DNA of 55,134 bases from an uncultured Chryseobacterium sp. (lineage in GTDB: Bacteria > Bacteroidota > Bacteroidia > Flavobacteriales > Weeksellaceae): assembly GCA_913777465.1 (NCBI GenBank), contig CAJYRQ010000002.1, positions 1 to 55,134 on the forward strand, given 5' to 3'. The notes beneath the pieces were generated by a model. That model was given only the letters and a program-made list of their open reading frames with translations. It made no database searches and was not told where the DNA came from. Made by a program: the position numbers and the translations under genes. Shown one piece after another: positions 9,002-17,370 of the stretch. How positions within the stretch are numbered: the stretch's first letter is position 1; each line of letters opens with the position of its first letter.

Positions 9002-9949
9002 ATGAAATCATTGAAAGTCGTATTTTTAGGAACCCCGGAGTTTGCAAAAACTGCTTTGGAAGCCATTCACCATTCTCACCACGAAGTTGTAGGCGTTGTA
9101 ACGGTTGCCGATAAAGCAAGCGGACGCGGGCAGAAGATCAGTCAGTCGCCGGTAAAAGTTTTTGCTGCAGAAAATAATCTTCCCGTTTTTCAGCCTGAAA
9201 AACTGAGAAATCCTGAATTCCTGGAAGAGCTTAGGAAAATGGATGCCGATGTTTTCGTCGTGGTCGCGTTCCGGATGATGCCTAAAGTATTATTTGAAAT
9301 GCCTAAAATGGGAACGTTCAACCTTCATGCTTCCCTGCTTCCTGATTACAGAGGTGCAGCGCCGATCAACTATGCTATCATCAACGGTGAAGAAAAATCG
9401 GGTGCCACGACTTTTTTTATCAATGAAAAAATTGATGAAGGAAACATCCTGCTTCAGGAAGAAATTACCATTTTACCAGACGAAAATGCAGGAAGCCTTC
9501 ACGACCGGTTGATGGAAATGGGCGCCAGACTGGTGGTGAAAACCCTTAACGGACTTGCTGAAAATTCAATCGTTGAAAAACCTCAGCCGCAGGTAGAATA
9601 TCCGAAAAATGCTTTTAAAATATTTAAAGAAGATACCCGAATCAACTGGGCTAAAAATTCAAAGGAAATCCATCAATTTATCCTGGGAATGTCGCCGTAT
9701 CCAGCCGCTTTTACAACGCTGAAAATCGGTGAAGAGGAAAAAGGACTGAAAATTTTCGGCGGCAGATTTGAAATTTCAGAACATGGAAAAACGGCAGGAA
9801 GCCTGGATATTTCTAAAAATGAATTTAAAATCTATACTGCAGACGGAAACTACTTTCCAGAAGAACTGCAATTGGAAGGCAAAAAAAGAATGAACATCAA
9901 GGATTTCCTGAACGGCTTCAGGAGCTTTGAACAAATAAAAATGGCTTGA
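9002..9949 (+). CDS. fmt: Methionyl-tRNA formyltransferase
   Basis: Formylates Met on initiator tRNA using 10-formyl-THF. The 315 residues carry VVFLGTPEFAKTALEAI at the N-terminus, the catalytic Asn-His-Asp region FNLHASLLPDYRGAAPI (about 109-125), and ITIL in the linker, followed by the C-terminal OB-type domain. The start is fixed by the family N-terminus, MKSLKVVFLGTPEF. The -7 box sits four bases upstream. The stop codon lies inside the terminator hairpin. Confidence 0.95.
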   Translation: MKSLKVVFLGTPEFAKTALEAIHHSHHEVVGVVTVADKASGRGQKISQSPVKVFAAENNLPVFQPEKLRNPEFLEELRKMDADVFVVVAFRMMPKVLFEMPKMGTFNLHASLLPDYRGAAPINYAIINGEEKSGATTFFINEKIDEGNILLQEEITILPDENAGSLHDRLMEMGARLVVKTLNGLAENSIVEKPQPQVEYPKNAFKIFKEDTRINWAKNSKEIHQFILGMSPYPAAFTTLKIGEEEKGLKIFGGRFEISEHGKTAGSLDISKNEFKIYTADGNYFPEELQLEGKKRMNIKDFLNGFRSFEQIKMA

Positions 9950-9970
9950 TTTTCATCAGGCCATTTTTAT
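9938..9970 (+). terminator. fmt terminator overlapping the stop codon
   Basis: AAATGGCTTGAT pairs with ATCAGGCCATTTTT (11 of 12 positions). The 5' arm includes the last fmt codons and the TGA stop. Confidence 0.8.
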
Positions 9971-9979
9971 TTGTTATCA

Positions 9980-10068
9980 ATATTGAATTTTGCTTCGCAA
10001 GTCAATAGTAAATTTTTAAACCTACAAAAAATTGACAAGCATAGCGAATTGACAATTCACCATTCACC
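9980..10068. repeat. TTGACAATTCACC-type interspersed repeat at the 3' end of ribB
   Basis: Text built of short units (GTCAATAGT, AAAAAATTGACA, GAATTGACAATTCACC) abuts the ribB stop codon. Related units occur at 17895-17965 and at the gamma-carbonic-anhydrase stop (about 18225-18246). No coding signal is seen. Confidence 0.4.
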
Positions 10069-11190
10069 TTAAAGCTGTACCATTTCCGTCACCTCAACAT
10101 CATATCCTCCAACCTGAGGCTTGATGTTCGGATTCTGGGTAATTACTTTAAATTTATTGATTCCTAAATTTCTCAGGATCTGTGTACCGATTCCGTAGTC
10201 CCTGTAATTGAACGCCAGGGTCGGATGCTGCTGCTGTCCGTCCTGATAGTTCAGGAACTGCTGCAGTTTTTTCAGCGTGTTTTCAGAATTGGAAACGTTG
10301 TTGATAAAAATAATGGCTCCTTTCCCTGCTTCATTCACCATATGGGTAACTTTCTCCAGCAAAGGCTTTTCACCGTTGTTCAGTCTCGTCAGTACATCAA
10401 AATACGAATCGGACGACTGTACCCGCACCAAAACCGGCTCGTTTACTGTCCAGCTTCCTTTCGTTAAAGCAAAATGGATCTGATCGTTGGACGTTTCCCT
10501 GAAAGCGTAGAAATCGAAATCACCGTAAGCGGTCTTCACTTTTCTTTCTTCCAGCCTTTCAATCAGGTTTCCTTTTTTAAGCTGATAATGGATCAGGTCT
10601 TCAATGGAAACAATTTTCAGGTCATGTTTCTGAGCAAGAGCATATAGTTCCGGCAGGCGCGACATGGATCCGTCTTCATTCATGATCTCACAGATCACGC
10701 CTCCTTCTTTCAGACCAGCCAGACAGGTTAAATCGATGGCCGCTTCCGTATGGCCTGCTCTTTTCAGAACACCACCCTTTCTTGCCCGGAGCGGGAAGAT
10801 GTGTCCCGGTCTCATAAAATCGGTCGGTTTGGAATTTTCGTCCATCAAAGCAAGAATGGTTTTCGCCCGGTCGGCTGCTGAAATTCCGGTAGAAGTTCCG
10901 TTGCCCAGTAAGTCAACTGAAACGGTAAAAGCGGTTTCCTTAGGATCGCTGCTCCGGCTCACCATCACTTCAAGACCCAGCTCGTCACATCTTTTTTCAG
11001 GAAGCGGCATACAGATCAGTCCTCTTCCGTGAAGTGCCATAAAATTGATAATTTCCGGGGTCGTCAGTTCGGCAGCACAAAGAAAATCTCCTTCGTTTTC
11101 TCTGTCCTCATCATCTACTACTATGATTATTTTACCATTTTTAAGGTCTTCGATGGCCTCGGGAATAGTATTTAACTTAATATCAGACAT
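10069..11190 (-). CDS. ribB: 3,4-dihydroxy-2-butanone-4-phosphate synthase with degenerate GTP cyclohydrolase II domain
   Basis: Makes the four-carbon unit of riboflavin from ribulose 5-phosphate. The N-terminal DHBP synthase domain (about 1-205) is intact: VVDDEDRENEGDF, GRGLICMPL, GHIFPLRARKGGVLKRAGHT and CEIMNEDGSM. The C-terminal half (about 206-373) aligns with GTP cyclohydrolase II (RDYGIGTQILRNLGI and ITQNPNIKPQ remain). The three zinc cysteines are absent; the region reads VRVQSSDSYFDVLTRLN. The RQEGRGIGL-type motif is also gone. GTP cyclohydrolase activity is therefore unlikely. A separate RibA should exist elsewhere. Confidence 0.9.
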   Translation of the reverse strand: MSDIKLNTIPEAIEDLKNGKIIIVVDDEDRENEGDFLCAAELTTPEIINFMALHGRGLICMPLPEKRCDELGLEVMVSRSSDPKETAFTVSVDLLGNGTSTGISAADRAKTILALMDENSKPTDFMRPGHIFPLRARKGGVLKRAGHTEAAIDLTCLAGLKEGGVICEIMNEDGSMSRLPELYALAQKHDLKIVSIEDLIHYQLKKGNLIERLEERKVKTAYGDFDFYAFRETSNDQIHFALTKGSWTVNEPVLVRVQSSDSYFDVLTRLNNGEKPLLEKVTHMVNEAGKGAIIFINNVSNSENTLKKLQQFLNYQDGQQQHPTLAFNYRDYGIGTQILRNLGINKFKVITQNPNIKPQVGGYDVEVTEMVQL

Positions 11191-11210
11191 TTTTACTTTT
11201 TAAATTTTCA

Positions 11211-11218
11211 CAAAGATA
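11211..11218 (-). promoter_or_regulatory. -7 promoter box TATCTTTG for ribB
   Basis: CAAAGATA on the plus strand, giving TATCTTTG 20 bp upstream of the ribB ATG. The leader of about 15 nt leaves no room for an FMN riboswitch. Confidence 0.65.
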
Positions 11219-11259
11219 CTTATAAAAACGGGCATTTTCCAATTAATATAAACTCTTTA

Positions 11260-12264
11260 TTATTCGCCAAATACAGCGTTTTTTGCTTTTCTGAAAATAT
11301 GATAAGACCCAAGCCTTTTCTGATGGTCATAGATATGGGAATTGATCATTAGCTCATCTACATTGAATTTTTGCTGGAAGCTTTTCAACTGTTCTTCAAT
11401 TTCAGACTGGTCCCCGATCAAAGTATATCTGAGTTTTTGCAGCACCATCGATCTTTCCATCGGCGACCAGATGTCATCCATGCTGTCCACCGGTGGGGCA
11501 AACGGCTTTCTGTCGTTCCGGATGATGTTGATGAATGCCTCGAACAAAGTCGTTGACATTTTGTGTGCCTCTTCAGAAGTCTCTGCGGCCACTCCATTGA
11601 TGCAGGCGATGATATAAGGCCGGTCCAGATATTTTGACGGCTCAAAATGTTCCCTGTAAATATTGAAGGCCATTTCCATCTGTTCCGGCGCAAAGTGTCC
11701 CGCAAAAGCATACGGCAATCCCAGTTCCGCTGCCAGAAAAGCACTGTCGGTACTCGACCCGAGAATGTACAACGGAATATCCAGTCCTTCCCCGGGAATG
11801 GCCCGGACCAAAGCGTTTGAATTTTCTTTGGAGAAATATTTCTGCAACTCCAGAATCTGTCTCGGAAACTTTTCGTTGATACTCGCCGGATTCCTTCCTA
11901 GAGCCTGGGCCGTCAGACCATCCGTTCCGGGTGCTCTTCCCAAACCGAGATCAATCCTTCCCGGGAAAAGGGATTCCAAAGTTCCGAACTGTTCTGCAAT
12001 CACCAAAGAGCTGTGATTCGGAAGCATAATTCCTCCCGATCCGACTCTTATTTTTTTTGTTCCGTTGGCAATAAAGCCGATCAGAACCGAAGTTGCGGAA
12101 CTGGCGATGCTTTCCATATTGTGATGCTCCGCAAGCCAGAACCTTTTATAATCCAAACTTTCAGCATGGTTGGCCAGGGATAAGCTGTCCTGAAACGTAT
12201 CGTGAACGGTTTTTCCCTGTTTTACCGGCGCAAGATCCAATACTGATATTTCAAAATTTTTCAT
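11260..12264 (-). CDS. LLM class flavin-dependent oxidoreductase
   Basis: Luciferase-like monooxygenase of 334 residues resembling the YhbW/MsnO8 group. It begins ISVLDLAPV and has [10 protein letters not shown] (about 41-50), the [13 protein letters not shown] loop, [15 protein letters not shown] and [11 protein letters not shown], the standard FMN-binding TIM-barrel landmarks of this family. The substrate cannot be told from sequence. It stands alone, convergent with nothing, and has its own -7 box and a perfect palindrome at the transcription start, suggesting a dedicated repressor. Confidence 0.85.
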   Translation of the reverse strand: MKNFEISVLDLAPVKQGKTVHDTFQDSLSLANHAESLDYKRFWLAEHHNMESIASSATSVLIGFIANGTKKIRVGSGGIMLPNHSSLVIAEQFGTLESLFPGRIDLGLGRAPGTDGLTAQALGRNPASINEKFPRQILELQKYFSKENSNALVRAIPGEGLDIPLYILGSSTDSAFLAAELGLPYAFAGHFAPEQMEMAFNIYREHFEPSKYLDRPYIIACINGVAAETSEEAHKMSTTLFEAFINIIRNDRKPFAPPVDSMDDIWSPMERSMVLQKLRYTLIGDQSEIEEQLKSFQQKFNVDELMINSHIYDHQKRLGSYHIFRKAKNAVFGE

Positions 12265-12272
12265 ATTATCTA

Positions 12273-12291
12273 TTTAGTTTTAAAAACTAAA
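12273..12291. promoter_or_regulatory. Perfect palindrome at the oxidoreductase transcription start
   Basis: TTTAGTTTT and AAAACTAAA, 9-bp arms with one central base, lying between the -7 box and the ATG. An inverted repeat directly downstream of -7 is a typical repressor operator position; the cognate regulator is not next to the gene. Confidence 0.5.
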
Positions 12292-12299
12292 CAAAGATA
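12292..12299 (-). promoter_or_regulatory. -7 promoter box TATCTTTG for the LLM oxidoreductase
   Basis: CAAAGATA on the plus strand, directly abutting the palindrome at 12273-12291. Confidence 0.65.
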
Positions 12300-12448
12300 A
12301 GGCTAATAAAACGCATTAGTTACTTTTTGTAATTGATAGGATTGATGGTAATGGAAAGGGAAAAGCTATTGGAAAAAAGATTTAATATTAAATTTCAAAA
12401 GTGCCGACCCATTATTTGTATCTTTAAATAATATAAAACTTTAACCGT

Positions 12449-13204
12449 ATGATACCGAAATTTTTAAATAAATTCAAAGCCGATCTTGAAAGATTCCGAA
12501 TGGAAACAATAAAAATCCAGGCAACTCCCGTTTCTGATGAAGAGTCCGTATCTATTACCGGAAGTAAATTCCTAGGAAAGCCATATCTTCCTAAAAATAC
12601 AGAATATCCAAAAGATCAGAATAGCAAACCCATGATTCTCTGGGCGCAGATCAATTTTAGTGAAGTTCCTAATCTGCAGGGCTATCCATCCTCAGGAATA
12701 TTACAATTATATGCATCTTCAGATAATTGGTATGATACTACCGATTATAAAATTATGTTCCATGAAGATACTGTTGGAGATGTACAAAATGATTTTTCTT
12801 TTCTTACCAAGGATCTTTATGAAGACTCACCAATTAATAAAGAACACCGTCTAAGCTTTATAAAGGATACGGAGTTTGGCGGTGCTACAGACTACAGATT
12901 TTCTATGCAATTTGACGGTTTGGACTTTTATGAATACCAGGATACATTAAGTGTAACAGAACAGGAAGAAATGGATAAAATAATCGACGGGTCCGGCCAT
13001 CGCATTGGTGGTTATGCCTACTTTACCCAAAGCGATCCCAGGTATTATAGCCAGGATAAAAAAGATGATATTCTGCTTCTGCAGATTGATACGGATGACG
13101 AAATTATGTTCGGAGACTCAGGGGTAGCGCATTTGTTTATAAATCCAAAAGATCTTGTTGATAAAAAGTTTGAAAAAGCGTGGTTTAATTGGGATTGTTT
13201 TTAA
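12449..13204 (+). CDS. YwqG-like DUF1963 protein
   Basis: Cytosolic 251-residue protein of the DUF1963 family. Recognisable parts are GSKFLGKPYLPKNTEYP (about 37-53), ILWAQINFSEVP, GILQLYAS, GHRIGGYAYFTQSDPR (about 182-197) and LLLQIDTDDEIMFGDSGVAHLFI near the end. Function is unknown; family members cluster with immunity and repair-type accessory genes. It is followed three bases later by another small gene and then by a broken phosphatase gene, so the three may be one accessory operon. Confidence 0.8.
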   Translation: MIPKFLNKFKADLERFRMETIKIQATPVSDEESVSITGSKFLGKPYLPKNTEYPKDQNSKPMILWAQINFSEVPNLQGYPSSGILQLYASSDNWYDTTDYKIMFHEDTVGDVQNDFSFLTKDLYEDSPINKEHRLSFIKDTEFGGATDYRFSMQFDGLDFYEYQDTLSVTEQEEMDKIIDGSGHRIGGYAYFTQSDPRYYSQDKKDDILLLQIDTDDEIMFGDSGVAHLFINPKDLVDKKFEKAWFNWDCF

Positions 13205-13207
13205 AAG

Positions 13208-13681
13208 ATGATCAAGCTTATGAAACCAAAAGTAATGTACATTGAAAACAAATTCCGTGATCACAGCGGTCCTGCGTGGATCGGGTTTGTTGAATTTTCA
13301 AAATCCGGACAAACGGTTTATTTCAATAATAAAGCATTGAAAAAACTTAAAGTTCCGGGCATTTCGGGAAACCATTTCGATATTGAAACCGGCGAAGAAT
13401 ATTGGGTCTCGGGCGTAAAGAAAAACGGACAGGACCGCCACTGGGCCGGCGGAGGAAAAATTATGCTTGATAAAAAATCTGTTTCTGAATATTTAAAGCT
13501 TGTTGATTTTACCGTGCTGGATGAAAATCATTTTGAACTTGTTGATTTTGAAAAAACAGACAAGGCAAGATTTAATGAGTTGGAGAATGCGGAAACTTTT
13601 TTGAGAAACAGAACACGCGCTGTTTCATTTTACGACAACAACCGAAGAAAATTAATTTCAGACCTAAAATATCCTGATTGA
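13208..13681 (+). CDS. Small protein of unknown function
   Basis: The 157-residue protein has VMYIENKFRDHSGPAWIGFV, then SKSGQTVYFNNKALKKL and FDIETGEEYWVSGVKKNGQD. This pattern recalls a widespread small protein family that databases sometimes mislabel as 1-deoxy-xylulose-5-phosphate synthase because of propagated annotation. Nothing here supports that enzyme: it is far too short and has no thiamine-binding motif. No signal peptide or membrane segment. A second in-frame ATG lies 12 bases into the gene. It overlaps the TTG start of the next reading frame by four bases. Confidence 0.7.
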   Translation: MIKLMKPKVMYIENKFRDHSGPAWIGFVEFSKSGQTVYFNNKALKKLKVPGISGNHFDIETGEEYWVSGVKKNGQDRHWAGGGKIMLDKKSVSEYLKLVDFTVLDENHFELVDFEKTDKARFNELENAETFLRNRTRAVSFYDNNRRKLISDLKYPD

Positions 13682-14367
13682 AAATCGCTACTTTAAACAT
13701 CGATTGGGCCAGGAAAAAGAAGCCTGCAAAAACCGCAGCATTCCTGAACCGGTTTGATTTCGATTTCCTTATTCTAACCGAAGCCGTTGATCTGGATCTT
13801 GACCGGTTTCCCTATAAATATCCCTGCTCTCCCATCCCGGAACATACGGTGTATGAAAACCTCAACTACACAGAATATCTGAAAGGCGAAAAAGCTTTCA
13901 GGACGATACTCTATTCCAAAATTCCCTGCTCGGAAAAATATCCGGTGACGGATGATAAAACCAACCTTGCCCTGGAGTTTGAAACGGCATTTGGGAATAT
14001 GGTCTTCTACTGCACCATTATCGGAACCTGGTTCAACCGACAGCCTTCTGCAGATAAAGAATTGCGGAATACCATCTAGGATTGCAGACGGATTCATGCA
14101 GAAAATCCCAACCTTTTTATTGTCGGCGATTTCAATACTTCCTTTAAAACAGGTGAAGAAAGATTATCCATCAGTTCCGGAATAACGGAATCCCTGAAGA
14201 ATCTTTTTCTGGATTTAAAATTAAAGAATATCACTTCGGAAATTGAAGAGAATATTGATCACATTGTGGTTCCTGAAAGTTTTGCCGATTATACGATTGA
14301 AACCGGGATTTTTGCAGAGAAAAACCTGGTCAGCGATCATCAGGGGATTTTTATTTCATTTAAATAG
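13678..14367 (+). pseudogene. EEP-family (endonuclease/exonuclease/phosphatase) gene split by an amber codon
   Basis: Frame opens with TTG (overlapping the previous TGA) as MKIATLNIDWARKK and contains LILTEAVD, whose Glu is the metal ligand. It stops at TAG 14077-14079 (codon 134). The same frame continues without another stop to 14367 and holds the rest of the fold: NPNLFIVGDFNTS, NIDHIVVPE and NLVSDHQGIFI, i.e. the GDFN, DH and SDH motifs. One substitution (probably CAG to TAG, since Gln fits ELRNTIQD) restores a 229-residue protein. The upstream part alone lacks the active site. It could also be a sequencing error or a readthrough codon. Confidence 0.85.
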
Positions 14368-14403
14368 ATCCGGTAGATTATTTTATATTTCCAAATTAAC
14401 AAA

Positions 14404-14430
14404 CGTGTTAAATTTAAAAAATATACACGC
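14404..14430. promoter_or_regulatory. Imperfect inverted repeat upstream of the RHH/PIN module
   Basis: CGTGTTA and TACACG form an inverted repeat just upstream of the -7 box, where a ribbon-helix-helix antitoxin could bind to autoregulate. The assignment is inference. Confidence 0.35.
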
Positions 14431-14445
14431 ATTATTAAAAGTTTA

Positions 14446-14453
14446 TATATTTG
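14446..14453 (+). promoter_or_regulatory. -7 promoter box TATATTTG for the toxin-antitoxin pair
   Basis: Exact TAnnTTTG 16 bp before the antitoxin ATG. Confidence 0.6.
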
Positions 14454-14469
14454 TATTAAAATATAAATT

Positions 14470-14718
14470 ATGAATACAAAATTAACGCTGACCATAGAAC
14501 AATCGGTCATAGAGAAAGCGAAAAAATATGCCCGTAAAAAAGAGCGGAGTCTTTCCGATTTAATTGAAAATTACTTAAAAGCCATAACAGCAGAGCAACA
14601 TCATCACCAGAAACAACTGTCTCCTACCCTGACATCCTTAAAGGGATCGTTTAAGGACACTGAAGATTTTGACTATAAGAAAGAATTATCAGATCATTTA
14701 ACTCAGAAATATCTTTAA
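14470..14718 (+). CDS. DUF6364-type antitoxin (ribbon-helix-helix)
   Basis: Eighty-two residues. The N-terminal half, KLTLTIEQSVIEKAKKYARK followed by SLSDLIENYLK, fits a beta strand plus two helices (RHH DNA-binding fold) of the DUF6364 family. The C-terminal tail (LKGSFKDTEDFDYKKELSDHL) is the kind that wraps the toxin. Its TAA stop overlaps the ATG of the PIN gene by one base, a typical antitoxin-toxin coupling. It likely represses its own promoter at 14446. Confidence 0.8.
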   Translation: MNTKLTLTIEQSVIEKAKKYARKKERSLSDLIENYLKAITAEQHHHQKQLSPTLTSLKGSFKDTEDFDYKKELSDHLTQKYL

Positions 14719-15143
14719 TGGATAATATATTGATTGACACCGACATCATTCTTGATTTCTTCTTTGACAGAGAACCTTTTTCCGATAATGCAGCAAAGAT
14801 ATTGAGCTTATGTGAAGAAGGGAAAATTAAAGGCTATGTTACTGCGATCATGCTGAGCAATATTTATTATTTACTCAGAAAAAATGCAAAACATGAAAAG
14901 GTAATTGAAAGTCTAAAATTGCTGATGCATATTGTTGATGTCATAACAACAGATAAAGAAGCCGTTCTGGAAGCTTTAAACTCCGAATTTAAAGATTTTG
15001 AAGATGCGCTGCAAAATTTTTCCGCACAAAACAGATCCGAGGTTACGGTTATTGTTACGAGAAATGTAAAAGATTATAAGAAGAGTAATCTATCGGTAAT
15101 GGATCCTGAAACTTACCTGAACCTCGGACATTTTAGTCCATGA
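14718..15143 (+). CDS. PIN-domain ribonuclease toxin (VapC-like)
   Basis: The 141-residue PIN domain begins NILIDTDIILDFFFDREPF, in which Asp7 and Asp9 are candidate metal ligands. The central FEDALQNFSA and late VTRNVKDYKKS supply the other acidic residues. It would cleave RNA when free of the preceding RHH protein, to which it is translationally coupled. It is convergent with the helicase gene, 19 bp away. Confidence 0.85.
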   Translation: MDNILIDTDIILDFFFDREPFSDNAAKILSLCEEGKIKGYVTAIMLSNIYYLLRKNAKHEKVIESLKLLMHIVDVITTDKEAVLEALNSEFKDFEDALQNFSAQNRSEVTVIVTRNVKDYKKSNLSVMDPETYLNLGHFSP

Positions 15144-15162
15144 GGTTCAGATAAATTTATGT

Positions 15163-17289
15163 TCAGGAATTCTTCTCCTTCAGATACGTAAAATGATTAA
15201 TCAAGATCCGGATTTCATTAAATTCAAAGTGGCTTGGCAACGCATTTTTCCATTCCGTTAAAGTTTCCTTCGGGTTTTTATAGAAAAGCTCTTCAAAAGC
15301 TTCGATTTTATCTGAGGTAATCACCCTCGAAATATCCAGCAGGCCCTGTTCGGCAAATTTCGCCAGGTGCCCGATTACCGTTTCTTTTACCAGGCCTCTT
15401 TCCAGAGCGATCTCGGCGATGGTTTTTCCCTGTTCGAACAATTGGAAGGTCAGAACCTGGGACGGAACTTTGGCAATCTTCATACTAACTTCCTGGTTGT
15501 TCTTTTCATCCAGCAATTTAGTCTCCAGCAAATGGATATCCTTCAGGCTGTTCAGGTATTCCTCGATATCTTCCAGCCATACCCGGAACTCTTCATTATA
15601 CTGCTTCAGCCCTTTGGTTCCTTTAATTTTCGCGTAGAAATCTTTCAGCGGATTAAAGACTTTATCCCGGATCCCGGTAAAAAAGAAATTAACAGCACCT
15701 TTGGTCTTGCTTTCGATCTCCGACCATTCTTCTTTCTGCTCAATGAAATTGTTAACCTTCTGGGAAATCACCCGTTGCAGCTTTTCGTAAATTTTCCCCA
15801 GATTTAAAATTTCATGCTTCAGCTGAAGATACAGCTGGTTGGTTTTTACATGGTCGATGCTTTTGGTAGCCATCGACAGCTTGTTCCACTCCTCCACTTC
15901 ATTCAAAAACCATAAGCAATCCACCGTACGAAGGACTTTTTTGATGCTGTAGTCATACTTTTCGTTATTGAGGATGGCTTCCACCTTATCATTGGCCACC
16001 GTATCCGTATGGAAAGAAAGGATCCTGTTGTCTTTGAAAATAACTTCCGGCGTGATCATGGATTTTAAGACAATTCCTTCCAGGGTGCGGCAGCGCGACA
16101 AGGCAACATACACCTGCCCGGCCGTAAAGCTTTTTCCGGCGTCGATAATCACCCGGTCGAAGGTAAGTCCCTGGCTTTTATGGATGGTTACCGCCCAGGC
16201 CAGCTTGATCGGAAACTGCTCAAAGCTTCCCAGGACTTCTTCCTTGATATTTTTATCGGTGTCCAGGAAGTATTTTTTCTGTTCCCAGACTTCTCTTTTT
16301 ACGGTAATTTCACGGTCGCTTCCGTCGAGGATCACTTTAATTTCGTTTTCATCCAGTGCGGAAATTTCACCCAACTTGCCGTTGAAATAGCGTTTTTCCC
16401 CGGAAACGTCATTCCGGATGAACATAATCTGGGCGCCGATCTTTAAATCCAGAAACTGCTCGTTCGGAAACTGGTTTTCCCTGAATTCTCCGAACAGCTT
16501 CGCTTCATAGGTCTTCGCCGTTACTTTGATTTCTTCCAGCTTTTCCTGGTTGATGTCGTCCGCCATTTTATTGTGCGAACACAGGTAAACATAAGGCTCA
16601 TCTTCCGAACTGAAAACCGGGTCGTATCTTTCATTCAGCTTTTCAAAATCGATATTGGCCACGTCGCCGTCGCGGATAGCATTTAAAATCGCCAGGAACT
16701 CCTCATCGGACTGACGGTAAACTTTAGTAAGTTCAATGGTAATCAACGGAATTTCCTTGATTGCATGGCTGTCGAAAAAGAACGGGGAATGGTAATACAT
16801 TTTTAAGATATGCTCATCCCGCACCACCGGCGGAAGCTGATACAGATCCCCGATGAACAGCATTTGTACCCCACCGAAACGCTGGTTGTTCCTTCGGATG
16901 AACCTAAGGGAAAAATCCATCATGTCCAGGACATCGGCCCTCAGCATCGAAACCTCATCAATGATGATGATCTCCACTTCGCGGAGAAGCTTCAATTTAT
17001 CTTTCCGGTATTTGAAATGCGGCATCAGGTCGGCTATATTATTGGCCAGGCTGGTATCGATCCGTTCCGTGGTCGGCAAAAAGGTTCTTAAAGGAAGCCC
17101 GAACATCGAATGGATGGTAACGCCGCCTGCATTGATGGCTGCAATCCCGGTGGGGGCAACCACAATGTGTTTTTTTCTGGTGCGCTTTACAAAATCATTC
17201 AGGAAAGTCGTCTTTCCCGTTCCTGCTTTTCCCGTTAAAAATACGCTTCGGTTGGTATGCTCTATTAAGTCAAAAAAATGATTGTTCAT
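15163..17289 (-). CDS. Pif1/RecD-like helicase with C-terminal HTH domain
   Basis: SF1B-type DNA helicase of 708 residues. The N-terminal part has FLTGKAGTGKTTFLND (Walker A) and VVAPTGIAAINAGGVTIHSM, then IIIDEVSMLRADVLD (Walker B) and LFIGDLYQLPPV. The late KLAWAVTIHKSQGLTFD and AGQVYVALSRC belong to the second RecA fold. The last about 100 residues contain a helix-turn-helix (AEIALERGLVKETVIGHLA), which would add DNA binding. An ATG at 17298 exists but sits inside the -7 box, so MNNHFFDLIEHT at 17289 is taken as the start. Probably acts on G-quadruplexes or stalled forks. Confidence 0.88.
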   Translation of the reverse strand: MNNHFFDLIEHTNRSVFLTGKAGTGKTTFLNDFVKRTRKKHIVVAPTGIAAINAGGVTIHSMFGLPLRTFLPTTERIDTSLANNIADLMPHFKYRKDKLKLLREVEIIIIDEVSMLRADVLDMMDFSLRFIRRNNQRFGGVQMLFIGDLYQLPPVVRDEHILKMYYHSPFFFDSHAIKEIPLITIELTKVYRQSDEEFLAILNAIRDGDVANIDFEKLNERYDPVFSSEDEPYVYLCSHNKMADDINQEKLEEIKVTAKTYEAKLFGEFRENQFPNEQFLDLKIGAQIMFIRNDVSGEKRYFNGKLGEISALDENEIKVILDGSDREITVKREVWEQKKYFLDTDKNIKEEVLGSFEQFPIKLAWAVTIHKSQGLTFDRVIIDAGKSFTAGQVYVALSRCRTLEGIVLKSMITPEVIFKDNRILSFHTDTVANDKVEAILNNEKYDYSIKKVLRTVDCLWFLNEVEEWNKLSMATKSIDHVKTNQLYLQLKHEILNLGKIYEKLQRVISQKVNNFIEQKEEWSEIESKTKGAVNFFFTGIRDKVFNPLKDFYAKIKGTKGLKQYNEEFRVWLEDIEEYLNSLKDIHLLETKLLDEKNNQEVSMKIAKVPSQVLTFQLFEQGKTIAEIALERGLVKETVIGHLAKFAEQGLLDISRVITSDKIEAFEELFYKNPKETLTEWKNALPSHFEFNEIRILINHFTYLKEKNS

Positions 17290-17295
17290 CGCCGT

Positions 17296-17303
17296 CAAAA
17301 TTA
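17296..17303 (-). promoter_or_regulatory. -7 promoter box TAATTTTG for the helicase
   Basis: CAAAATTA on the plus strand. It ends six bases before the ATG at 17289, predicting a leaderless or nearly leaderless mRNA and excluding the ATG at 17298. Confidence 0.55.
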
Positions 17304-17370
17304 CGGAAATGAATCTTAAAAACCTTACCTTGGCATAAGTTTTGAAAATTTTGAACCAGATTAATTTATT

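Noticed and set aside
11190-11218. FMN riboswitch upstream of ribB
   Set aside because: Only about 15 nt between predicted transcript start and ATG, too short for an aptamer.
13208-13681. 1-deoxy-D-xylulose-5-phosphate synthase
   Set aside because: The family name sometimes attached to such small proteins is an annotation artefact; no thiamine-binding motif and a quarter of the length.
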